6,810 nt of DNA from Actinomycetota bacterium (lineage in GTDB: Bacteria > Actinomycetota > Actinomycetes > Nanopelagicales > Nanopelagicaceae), in the NCBI GenBank assembly GCA_009702205.1, contig WLIM01000060.1, positions 1 through 6,810 of the forward strand, read 5' to 3'. The notes below the pieces were generated by a model, which saw nothing but the letters and a program-made list of their open reading frames with translations, was not told where the DNA came from and ran no database searches. Position 1 is the stretch's first letter; every line of letters begins with the position of its first letter. The position numbers and the translations under genes were made by a program. Positions 1-6,663 of this stretch are shown one piece after another.

Positions 1-35
1 CGGATTCTCTTGATCTGCGACTTAATATTTGCCAC
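1..35 (-). CDS. rpsT: Ribosomal protein S20, N-terminal fragment
   Basis: Only the first 11 complete codons are inside the window; the gene continues past the left edge. Read on the minus strand from a GTG at 33-35 they give (V/M)ANIKSQIKRI, the characteristic start of bacterial S20, a small basic protein that binds 16S rRNA in the body of the 30S subunit. The GTG start is supported by a good Shine-Dalgarno sequence (AGAAGGT, 44-50) eight bases upstream and by the family always beginning M-A-N/x-I-K-S. A non-ATG start fits what is known of the family: E. coli rpsT starts with UUG and S20 represses its own translation. The gene follows holA on the same strand after an 85-base gap. Short, but the match is specific. 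Confidence 0.9.
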   Translation of the reverse strand, partial: MANIKSQIKRI

Positions 36-43
36 TTCGAACT

Positions 44-50
44 ACCTTCT
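44..50 (-). promoter_or_regulatory. Shine-Dalgarno site of rpsT
   Basis: AGAAGGT on the minus strand, eight bases before the GTG at 33-35. It closely matches the anti-Shine-Dalgarno complement and fixes the rpsT start on a non-ATG codon. Confidence 0.75.
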
Positions 51-60
51 AATCTCTTGA

Positions 61-66
61 AATCTA
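61..66 (-). promoter_or_regulatory. Candidate -10 element for rpsT
   Basis: TAGATT on the minus strand fits the actinobacterial TANNNT -10 pattern. A start about seven bases downstream would give a leader of roughly 20 bases that still contains the AGAAGGT ribosome site. No good -35 hexamer is visible at the usual spacing, and such hexamers are common in AT-rich DNA, so this is only a candidate. If real, it would let rpsT be made in larger amounts than the holA message upstream. Confidence 0.3.
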
Positions 67-120
67 AGCCCTGGCTTGTGCTGGGCAGACGCGCAGATTA
101 CCAGCGAAGGCCCTATTCAC

Positions 121-1071
121 TCAAACCCGAGAAGTAATAGCGATAATCGCACGCTCTAGCGAGTGGATCGGATCGACCGCAGCGCCTTTGATATCGGCAT
201 CGGCTTGGGCAACAGCCACAACAGCGCCAGCCAAGGTTGCTGGTGTCCATTTGGAAAGTTGGCGTCTGGCCTTATCAATCTGCCACGGCGCTAAACCAAG
301 TGGCCCTGCTAAATCAAAAGATTTCACTCCTCTAGATGCCCCTGAAACTTTTGCCAAAGTTCGAAGTGAACCGGCGAGTGCGCTTGTTATTAAAACCGGA
401 TCAGTGCCGGTTGCTAGCGCATTTCGAAGCGCGATTAACGCAGTGTCACGCTTTCCATCGAGGGCAGCATCTGCAACATCGAAGCCCGTAGTTTCGATTC
501 GCCCATTCTGAAATTTCAAGACATCGGTCTCATCAATCATCTTTCCACCGACAACATCAGCTGCTAATTGCGAACAGGCGCCGCCTAATTCACGGAGATC
601 ACTTCCAAGAGCATCTATTAAAGCTTGAACTGCTTCGGTAGATATTGTGCGACCTAAGCGTTTGAATTCCGCTCGAATAAAATCAGATTTTTCGCCATCT
701 TTTTTAATCACATCACAAGCAACGACAGTTGGTTTTACTTTTTTAATTTTCTCAAGCAAGGCTTTACCTTTTACGCCACCTTTGTGCCAGAGAACTAGTT
801 CTACGCTCTCATCTTGTGCCTCTAAATATGCTGTAATTTCTTCGCCAAGTTCGGCCGGTAAATCTTGAATTTCTTTAATAACAATTATTCGAGCATCCCC
901 AAATAGTGATGGCGCCAAAGCATCCGTAATTCCGCCAAGTTCCAACTCGCTTGAATCAAAAATACTTACAGTTGCACCTTTAAATTTTGCGATGACTTCG
1001 GAGATTGCGCGGTCGGCAAGAAGTGCTTCCCCGCCCTGCAATAGCGTTATCCCCACGAAATATTCCACCAA
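121..1071 (-). CDS. holA: DNA polymerase III subunit delta
   Basis: A 316-residue protein of normal length for actinobacterial delta, the clamp-loader subunit that opens the sliding clamp. What is seen: an N-terminal AAA+-like domain with the degenerate nucleotide-loop region LLQGGEALLADRAI (10-23) and the conserved SLFGDARIIVIKE strand (55-67); a middle domain with ALGSDLRELGGACSQLA (154-170), matching the family's G-x-D-L helix; and a C-terminal collar domain (about 197-316) containing FDVADAALDGKRDTALIALR and APWQIDKARRQLSKW (261-275). Delta normally lacks a working Walker A, as here. The first start in frame is TTG (1069-1071), immediately followed by GTG (1066-1068); both lie inside the end of comEC, which overlaps by 25 bases. 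An AAGAGA (1078-1083) six to nine bases upstream could serve as ribosome site. Translation is therefore probably coupled to comEC. No regulatory site of its own is visible. Confidence 0.92.
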   Translation of the reverse strand: MVEYFVGITLLQGGEALLADRAISEVIAKFKGATVSIFDSSELELGGITDALAPSLFGDARIIVIKEIQDLPAELGEEITAYLEAQDESVELVLWHKGGVKGKALLEKIKKVKPTVVACDVIKKDGEKSDFIRAEFKRLGRTISTEAVQALIDALGSDLRELGGACSQLAADVVGGKMIDETDVLKFQNGRIETTGFDVADAALDGKRDTALIALRNALATGTDPVLITSALAGSLRTLAKVSGASRGVKSFDLAGPLGLAPWQIDKARRQLSKWTPATLAGAVVAVAQADADIKGAAVDPIHSLERAIIAITSRV

Positions 1072-3206
1072 TCATTTCTCTTAGTTCTGATCTTAAGGGC
1101 CAAGTCAACCGATAGGGCACCATCTTGATCGGTGCGTAGGACTTTTGCACCTATTGATCGCAGCGCAGAAATAGTGCTCACGGCTGGATGGCCATAACTA
1201 TTTCCCGCGCCAACGCTGATTAAGGCGATTTTAGGATGAAGCGCGGACAACAATGGCAGAAATTGAAATGAAGATCCGTGGTGTGAAACTTTGTAGATAT
1301 CAACTGGGCTAATTTTCGATAGCGCCATCATCGCCTCTTGGGCTTGAGGCTCCAGATCTCCTGCACTAAATATTCGAAGGTTTCCAACTGTAACTAGCAA
1401 AGCAACGCTTGAATTATTTATTGCCGAACCATCTCCAGGTAGCGCTTCAAAATTTGCTTGGGATTTTGTTGGCCAGAGAACTTCAATTCGCACGGGGCCA
1501 TTTGAACTTTGAAAATTAACAACTTCACCAGCAGTGGCTTGATGAATAGGTGTGCCACCCAATAACAAAAAAGCCGTATCTCGCTCGCTCTTTGGTTCGT
1601 CAAAATTTGTAGTCCAAACACTAGAAATTTTTCGTCCACTTTGCACGCCATCTAAGCCGTGAACATGATCTGCGTGAAAATGTGAAAGCACCAGCAGCGG
1701 AATACTTTTGACTCCTAAATCTTTTAAGCATTCATCCATCAATTTGGCATCTGGGCCAACATCTATAACCAGAGCTTCATGGCTGCCAAGATTTATCACT
1801 AAGCCATCGCCTTGACCCACATTGCAATTTGCAACGCTCCAATTTGATCCGGGCCAACGTCCTGGCAAGACGATTATCGCCAAGGCAATTAGCACGAAAA
1901 TTAAGAGGGCAATCCACTTTCGAAATTTGATAAGGGCAATCAGTGTTATTGCTAGTACTGCTCCGATATAGCCCTTTGGCAGAATCAATACTGGTAGCTC
2001 TGAAGCAAAGTTTGAGATCCAAACTATAAATTGTGCTAGTGGCTTTATTAATACAAGTAAAAAATGCGAAATAAATGGAAAAATTGGCGAGAATATTGCA
2101 GCGACAAAGCCGATGACTGTTATTGGAGCAACAACTGGTTCGGCCAAAATATTTGCTGGAATAGAAACTAAGGAAAATAAACCTGAAATAGCCAGAATTA
2201 CCGGGGTGCACATAATCGTGGCCGAAAGCGGAATAGCCATGACTTGGGCTAATTTTTCATGGCCGAACTTTTCGAAGAGATAAATTTCAAGTTTTGGCGC
2301 TAACAGCAAAATGCCTGCGGTGGCTGCCACTGAAAGTGCAAAGCCAGGATCGATTGCTTGGAATGGATCCATCAAAATTAGGAAAGCAATTGCAAGCCCC
2401 AGAGAGGGAATCGAATCTGCTTTTATTCCCCGTGCTTTAGCAATCAAAATAACCGCACTCATAACGCTCGCTCGCAATACCGAAGGCGAAGGTCGAACTA
2501 GAAATATGAAACCAACTAAGACCAAGCTTGTAAGAATGAGACGCGATCGCACTCGTTTAAAAATCCATTGCGAAAGCCAGAGTAAGAAAGCAGCAATGAT
2601 TGCAAAGTTCGCACCGCTAACTGCTGTTAGATGTGAAAGTCCAACTCTTCTCATGTTTACTGCAAAACTTGAATCTTCTAGAGAAGTATCCCCTATTACT
2701 AATCCAGGTATTAATGCGCCACCGGGGCCACCTACTGATTGGGCACTCTTTCGAAATGAATCTCTTATGGTTGCGCTAACGCGCTGTAGATAATTGGCTT
2801 GCGATAGCTTCTTGAAATTTCCTGCCGTTGCAATTAATGCAGCAACTCTTCGCTCTGCAGTAGGAAATGCAACGCCAGATACTGCAAACTTTTCACCAGG
2901 GATAAGGTCTATTCGCACTCTACTTGTTAGGCGGATAGGTAATCGAATGCTTCTACTTTCCCCGCCAATTTTTAGATAAGAGATTGAGGCTAACGCCGTC
3001 ATAGATTTACTTCGAAATCTTGAGCCAACTACTTTGGACTTACTCCAAGTTGGATCTGTCTTTAGAACTCCGATAATTTCAACTTCAGGATTGTTGATAA
3101 GAGAGTTAGCTAAGAAATTATGGGTTAGACCCACTTGCCGAATTGCGCTGCCCGCACTTCCAGTTAGAAGAGCTGCAATTAAAATCAGCGCCAAGCTTCG
3201 TTTCAA
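1047..3206 (-). CDS. comEC: ComEC/Rec2 DNA uptake channel with metallo-beta-lactamase domain
   Basis: An inner-membrane protein that passes one strand of incoming DNA into the cytoplasm during natural transformation. Numbering from the TTG at 3206 (719 residues): a soluble DUF4131-type region (about 30-140); the competence channel domain (about 165-447) with GLVIGDTS (168-175), HLTAVSGANFAI (192-203) and about ten hydrophobic segments; and a C-terminal metallo-beta-lactamase domain (about 455-705) with HFHADH (509-514), GD (616-617), SHHGS (641-645) and SYGHP (670-674), so the metal ligands look intact and nuclease activity is plausible. The usual DVGQGD reads NVGQGD (463 is V, 462 is N). The C-terminus overlaps holA by 25 bases. 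The TTG at 3206 is the first canonical start in this frame but cuts off the expected N-terminal membrane segments; see 3207-3323. Identification is secure, the start is not. Confidence 0.93.
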   Translation of the reverse strand: MKRSLALILIAALLTGSAGSAIRQVGLTHNFLANSLINNPEVEIIGVLKTDPTWSKSKVVGSRFRSKSMTALASISYLKIGGESRSIRLPIRLTSRVRIDLIPGEKFAVSGVAFPTAERRVAALIATAGNFKKLSQANYLQRVSATIRDSFRKSAQSVGGPGGALIPGLVIGDTSLEDSSFAVNMRRVGLSHLTAVSGANFAIIAAFLLWLSQWIFKRVRSRLILTSLVLVGFIFLVRPSPSVLRASVMSAVILIAKARGIKADSIPSLGLAIAFLILMDPFQAIDPGFALSVAATAGILLLAPKLEIYLFEKFGHEKLAQVMAIPLSATIMCTPVILAISGLFSLVSIPANILAEPVVAPITVIGFVAAIFSPIFPFISHFLLVLIKPLAQFIVWISNFASELPVLILPKGYIGAVLAITLIALIKFRKWIALLIFVLIALAIIVLPGRWPGSNWSVANCNVGQGDGLVINLGSHEALVIDVGPDAKLMDECLKDLGVKSIPLLVLSHFHADHVHGLDGVQSGRKISSVWTTNFDEPKSERDTAFLLLGGTPIHQATAGEVVNFQSSNGPVRIEVLWPTKSQANFEALPGDGSAINNSSVALLVTVGNLRIFSAGDLEPQAQEAMMALSKISPVDIYKVSHHGSSFQFLPLLSALHPKIALISVGAGNSYGHPAVSTISALRSIGAKVLRTDQDGALSVDLALKIRTKRNDWWNISWG

Positions 3207-3323
3207 ACTAGTCAGCGCAAGAACTAGACCAATTGCTAGATAACTCCAGGGTGCACTTAAAATTCCTGCAATTCCCGCGCCTAACCAAATTGCTAAACCA
3301 AGTACTAGTAGTCGAAAATCTAA
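3207..3323 (-). other. In-frame N-terminal extension of comEC lacking a canonical start codon
   Basis: The comEC frame stays open upstream of 3206 to the TGA at 3369-3371. The 39 codons at 3207-3323 read LDFRLLVLGLAIWLGAGIAG, then ILSAPWSYLAIGLVLALTS, joined directly to KRSLALILIAALLTG. This gives two to three membrane segments in the place where actinobacterial ComEC proteins begin, typically with a D-x-R-L-L motif shortly after the start. It is therefore very likely coding. No ATG, GTG or TTG occurs in this frame between 3371 and 3206. The best-placed initiator is the TTA at 3321-3323, five bases after the comEA stop; an ATT at 3360-3362 and a CTG at 3213-3215 are the near-cognate alternatives. 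Either an unusual start, or a TTG/ATG turned into TTA by mutation or consensus error, would explain it. Confidence 0.7.
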
Positions 3324-3328
3324 ATTCT

Positions 3329-3967
3329 TTAAATTCGAAGCAACTTCGAGATCTCCGCGAATTTGGCATCACCAATCCCGGTAACTTTCTTTAAATCATC
3401 GATCAATGTAAATGGACCATTTAATTTTCTATATGCGAAGATGCGATTGGCCATAACCGGACCAATTCCCGGCAAGGTATCTAATTGCGCCAGCGTCGCA
3501 GAATTCAAACTAAGCGGCGTCGAAGCAGTCGGGGCTTTAGCCTTCACTGCTCCCCTAGATCCAGAAGCGTATGAAACTTTCGGAGCTCCAACAATTATTT
3601 GTTCACCATCGAATAAGAGATGCGCCAAATTGATGTCGCCTAAATTAACCCCAGGAAGCGCACCACCTGCAAGATTTAGTGCATCAATTGCTCGGGAACC
3701 TTTATCAAGTGAATAGACCCCAGGTTTTCGAACTCGACCTGAAACATCGATAATTAAAACTTCAGCAATCGCCGGAATTATTGGCGTAATTACTGTTGGA
3801 ACTACCGCCGAAATCGGTTTCGAACCGTGTCCTTGGGCCAGAGTAAAGAAGATTGCCCCCACAGCAATGAATGCACCGAAAGTTATTAGTACCGCTTTGC
3901 GCTGTTCATTAGTAAATCCAAAATCTAGGTACTTATCTCTAATGTTCTCTTTGAGTTGATTTAACAT
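3329..3967 (-). CDS. comEA: ComEA-type competence DNA receptor (SLBB plus helix-hairpin-helix)
   Basis: A 212-residue membrane-anchored protein that binds incoming double-stranded DNA outside the membrane and hands it to ComEC. What is seen: a cytoplasmic N-terminus with a hydrophobic anchor (about 25-44); a proline-rich linker (51-67); an SLBB domain (about 69-127) with VSGRVRKPGVYSL and the AGGALPG turn; a low-complexity A/S/K linker (131-150); and a C-terminal pair of helix-hairpin-helix motifs with LNSATLAQLDTLPGIGP (154-170) and VTGIGDAKFAEI (195-206), the DNA-binding part. The order is that of actinobacterial and Firmicute ComEA. The ATG at 3965-3967 is the start because a TAG lies in frame only three codons upstream. 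No Shine-Dalgarno sequence precedes it, and a possible -10 element sits six bases before the ATG. The stop at 3329-3331 overlaps the open comEC frame. Confidence 0.93.
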   Translation of the reverse strand: MLNQLKENIRDKYLDFGFTNEQRKAVLITFGAFIAVGAIFFTLAQGHGSKPISAVVPTVITPIIPAIAEVLIIDVSGRVRKPGVYSLDKGSRAIDALNLAGGALPGVNLGDINLAHLLFDGEQIIVGAPKVSYASGSRGAVKAKAPTASTPLSLNSATLAQLDTLPGIGPVMANRIFAYRKLNGPFTLIDDLKKVTGIGDAKFAEISKLLRI

Positions 3968-3973
3968 GCCCGG

Positions 3974-3979
3974 AATCTA
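3974..3979 (-). promoter_or_regulatory. Candidate -10 element placing the comEA transcript start at its ATG
   Basis: TAGATT on the minus strand is followed by exactly six bases (CCGGGC) and then the comEA ATG. This spacing puts the expected transcription start at or next to the A of the start codon, the arrangement of leaderless genes that are common in Actinobacteria. The absence of any ribosome site before this ATG fits. No clear -35 hexamer is seen. Inference only. Confidence 0.4.
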
Positions 3980-4024
3980 ACTTTGCCGGCGACCCTAATT
4001 TAAGAAGAGAAGATCTCCTGTGAA

Positions 4025-6481
4025 TTAAAGAACGATGTTAACTAATTTAGGTGCGCGCGTAATAATTTTTGAGATAGTTGCACCTGAAATTGCAGCCGCA
4101 ATTTCTGGATTAGCCATTGCTAGTTTCTCTAATTCGGCATCTGAAATATTTGGTGAAACTTCGATGCGATCTTTTATCTTGCCATTTACCTGCAAAATCG
4201 CGGTAACCGCATCAGCTTCTAACAACTTTGGATCCACAACTGGCCAGCCGGCTAAGGCCACGCCTGGTTTATGTCCGAGAATTTCCCACATCTCTTCAGA
4301 TGTGAATGGTGCGACAAGTGAGAGTGAGATTGCAATCGCTTCTGCCGCTTCTCGAACAGCTGGATCGGCGGCACCACAACCTGAATCAATTGCTTTACGA
4401 GTTGCATTAACTAATTCCATAACGCGAGCCACGGCAACGTTGAATCTAAATGATTCAACTGCGAAACCAATGTCATGAAGAGCTTTGTGGGTAATTTTTC
4501 GAAGTGCAAGATCTCCCGTTGTGAAATCGCAACCAGCAGGGCTTGTTACATCACCAGATATTCGCCATGCGCGATTTAAGAATTTAACGGAGCCAGATGG
4601 CGAAACATCCGCCCAATCAACATCATCTTCAGGTGGTCCAGCAAAGACCATTGCAAGGCGAATTGCATCAACGCCATGGTTTGCAAGTTCATCTGAGAGA
4701 CGAACGAGATTGCCTCGAGATTTTGACATTGCAGATCCGTCCATCAAAACCATGCCTTGATTTAGAAGTCTTGTAAACGGTTCAACAAAATTTAAATGAC
4801 CAAGATCATGCAATACCTTTGTGAAGAAACGTGAATACAACAAGTGCAGAATTGCATGTGTTACACCGCCAACATACTGATCAACTGGCAACCAAGTTTC
4901 AACGGCCTTTTTATCAAAAGCTACATCGTGGCGATCAGTGCTTGTGTAACGAAGGAAGTACCAAGATGAATCAAAGAAAGTATCCATCGTGTCGGCATCG
5001 CGTTTTGCCGGCGCACCACACTTAGGGCAATCCACATTTACCCAATCAGTAGCCGCACCAAGTGGCGAAGTTCCCTTTGGTTTCAAATCTAGGCCCGTAG
5101 CAGATGGAAGTTCCACTGGTAATTGATCTTCTGGAACCGGAACCTCGCCACACTTTTCGCAATGAATAATTGGAATCGGAGTTCCCCAGAAACGTTGTCG
5201 CGAGATTAGCCAATCGCGCAGACGATAATTCTTTGCAGCTTTTCCAAGTTCTTTAGCGGCTAATTCATCAACAATTTTTGTAATTGCATCCGCTTTTGAA
5301 AGTCCATTTAGTGAACCTGAATTAATAAGTTTTCCATCACCAGTAGTTGCGATACCGGTCTCATTTGGATCGCCCTCTTCGCTTGAAACAACTACTTGAA
5401 CTGGGAGTTTCATAGCTTTTGCAAAATCTAAATCGCGTTGATCATGAGCAGGAACCGCCATGATTGCGCCAGTTCCGTAATCCGCAAGAACATAATCACT
5501 TGCCCAAATTGGAAGTTTGGCACCATTTACAGGGTTAATTGCATATCGCTCTAAGAAGATTCCAGTCTTTGGGCGATCAGTTGCAAGTCGATCAATATCA
5601 GTCGCAGCTTTGACGCCATCTAAATACTTAGCGAAGTCACTTTCAACTTTTGAACCTGCCACTAATTCAGCAGCAAGCGCAGAATCTGCAGCTACAACCA
5701 TAAAGGTCGCGCCATACAAAGTGTCTGGTCTTGTTGTGTAAATAGTTACTGGTTCATCGCGGCCCTCAATAACGAATTTAACTTCGGCCCCAACTGAACG
5801 ACCAATCCAGTTACGTTGCATCATAAGAACTTTCTCTGGCCACTGGCCTTCGAGTTGTTCCATGTCATCTAATAAGCGATCGGCATAATCAGTGATCTTC
5901 AAATACCACTGGTTTAACTTCTTCTTTGTAACTGCAGAATCACATCGCTCGCAGAGTCCAGCGACAACTTGTTCGTTTGCTAAAACTGTCTGGCAACTTG
6001 GACACCAGTTGACTGGTGAATCCTTGCGATATGCCAACCCTTTTTTGTACATTTCAAGAAATAGCCATTGATTCCATTTGTAATATTCTGGATCGCAAGT
6101 ATGTAGAACTCGATCCCAATCAAATGAACAAGCAAAGCGGCGCATTGAAGCTTTCTGCACTGCAATATTTTCATAAGTCCATGCACGCGGATCTTCATTG
6201 CGCTTGATCGCAGCATTCTCTGCTGGCAATCCAAATGCATCCCAACCAATTGGGTGCATAACGTTAAATCCTTTTTGAATCCAATAACGTGCAATCACAT
6301 CACCAAGTGCATACGCCTCGGCATGTCCCATATGTAAATCACCAGATGGATAAGGAAACATATCCAAGACATATTTTTTAGGACGATTGTCATCGCTGCG
6401 GCCAGATTTAAATGGTTCTAGCTTGTCCCAAATGGGCAACCATTTCTCTTGGACATATTGAATGTCATAGGCCTCATGCAT
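4025..6481 (-). CDS. leuS: Leucyl-tRNA synthetase
   Basis: A complete 818-residue cytoplasmic class I synthetase that charges tRNA-Leu with leucine using ATP. What is seen: the HIGH-type motif HMGH (50-53) after FPYPSGDL; a zinc-knuckle pair CPSC (160-163) and CERC (177-180); the editing (CP1) domain with TTRPDTLYGATF (249-260) and YGTGAIMAVPAHDQRD (335-350), including the conserved Asp347 used to clear mischarged tRNA; RDWLISRQRFWGTPIP (422-437); a second cysteine pair CEKC (441-444) and CPKC (485-488); the KMSKS-type loop AMSKS (584-588); an anticodon-binding helical domain (about 650-760); and a C-terminal tail domain (about 760-818). Length and order are normal for bacterial LeuRS. The ATG at 6479-6481 is supported by GGGAGA (6491-6496) nine bases upstream and by the usual Y-D-x-x-x-V-Q-E-K-W opening. 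The 62 bases before it are too short for a T-box and show none. comEA follows after 57 bases. Confidence 0.98.
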   Translation of the reverse strand: MHEAYDIQYVQEKWLPIWDKLEPFKSGRSDDNRPKKYVLDMFPYPSGDLHMGHAEAYALGDVIARYWIQKGFNVMHPIGWDAFGLPAENAAIKRNEDPRAWTYENIAVQKASMRRFACSFDWDRVLHTCDPEYYKWNQWLFLEMYKKGLAYRKDSPVNWCPSCQTVLANEQVVAGLCERCDSAVTKKKLNQWYLKITDYADRLLDDMEQLEGQWPEKVLMMQRNWIGRSVGAEVKFVIEGRDEPVTIYTTRPDTLYGATFMVVAADSALAAELVAGSKVESDFAKYLDGVKAATDIDRLATDRPKTGIFLERYAINPVNGAKLPIWASDYVLADYGTGAIMAVPAHDQRDLDFAKAMKLPVQVVVSSEEGDPNETGIATTGDGKLINSGSLNGLSKADAITKIVDELAAKELGKAAKNYRLRDWLISRQRFWGTPIPIIHCEKCGEVPVPEDQLPVELPSATGLDLKPKGTSPLGAATDWVNVDCPKCGAPAKRDADTMDTFFDSSWYFLRYTSTDRHDVAFDKKAVETWLPVDQYVGGVTHAILHLLYSRFFTKVLHDLGHLNFVEPFTRLLNQGMVLMDGSAMSKSRGNLVRLSDELANHGVDAIRLAMVFAGPPEDDVDWADVSPSGSVKFLNRAWRISGDVTSPAGCDFTTGDLALRKITHKALHDIGFAVESFRFNVAVARVMELVNATRKAIDSGCGAADPAVREAAEAIAISLSLVAPFTSEEMWEILGHKPGVALAGWPVVDPKLLEADAVTAILQVNGKIKDRIEVSPNISDAELEKLAMANPEIAAAISGATISKIITRAPKLVNIVL

Positions 6482-6490
6482 AACGCGAAT

Positions 6491-6496
6491 TCTCCC
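6491..6496 (-). promoter_or_regulatory. Shine-Dalgarno site of leuS
   Basis: GGGAGA on the minus strand, nine bases before the leuS ATG at 6479-6481. It supports that start over the second ATG at 6475-6477, which is in a different frame. Confidence 0.7.
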
Positions 6497-6543
6497 ACGA
6501 CCTACTGATTGAGATTTACCGATTTGAATTTTCTACTTATGAG

Positions 6544-6616
6544 TGGAGCTGAGGGGACTTGAACCCCTGACCCCCTGCATGCCATGCAGGTGCGCTACCA
6601 GCTGCGCCACAGCCCC
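6544..6616 (-). tRNA. tRNA-Ala (anticodon GGC)
   Basis: A 73-base cloverleaf on the minus strand. The acceptor stem GGGGCTG pairs with CAGCTCC and contains the G3-U70 wobble pair, the main alanine identity element. The D arm is GCGC-AGCTGGTA-GCGC. The anticodon stem CCTGC/GCAGG closes the loop ATGGCAT with GGC at 6581-6583. The variable loop is GGGTC. The T arm is AGGGG-TTCAAGT-CCCCT. The discriminator is A. The CCA end is not encoded (CTC follows), so it must be added after transcription. It lies 47 bases after the upstream CDS and 62 bases before leuS, with no visible terminator on either side, so it may be cut out of a longer message. tRNA-Ala next to leuS is a familiar actinobacterial arrangement. 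Confidence 0.97.
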
Positions 6617-6663
6617 AATTTTTATTTCTACTTTTACTTCGAGGGCAGACTTTATCCCAAAAA

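Noticed and set aside
67..88. GCCC...GGGC inverted repeat between holA and rpsT, as a terminator or an S20-binding leader hairpin
   Set aside because: Only four clean pairs before a mismatch and no T run afterwards; too weak to call either.
1777..2211. 144-codon minus-strand frame
   Set aside because: It overlaps comEC in another frame and is rich in Ser, Cys, Asn and Arg as expected of out-of-frame translation.
2311..2793. 160-codon open frame on the plus strand
   Set aside because: It lies entirely antisense to the conserved comEC channel domain, has no ribosome site and no recognisable motif. It is a shadow.
3329..3368. Programmed -1 frameshift joining comEA to comEC
   Set aside because: The comEC frame is open across the comEA end in the right direction, but no X-XXY-YYZ slippery sequence occurs in the overlap, and ComEA-ComEC fusions are not a normal arrangement.
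3968..4024. Purine-rich CAGGAGATC after the leuS stop, as a ribosome site for a small gene
   Set aside because: No start codon follows at usable distance and it is too far from the comEA ATG to serve it.
6482..6543. T-box or leucine leader-peptide attenuator before leuS
   Set aside because: Only 62 bases separate tRNA-Ala from leuS; there is no T-box consensus, no terminator hairpin and no leucine-codon run.
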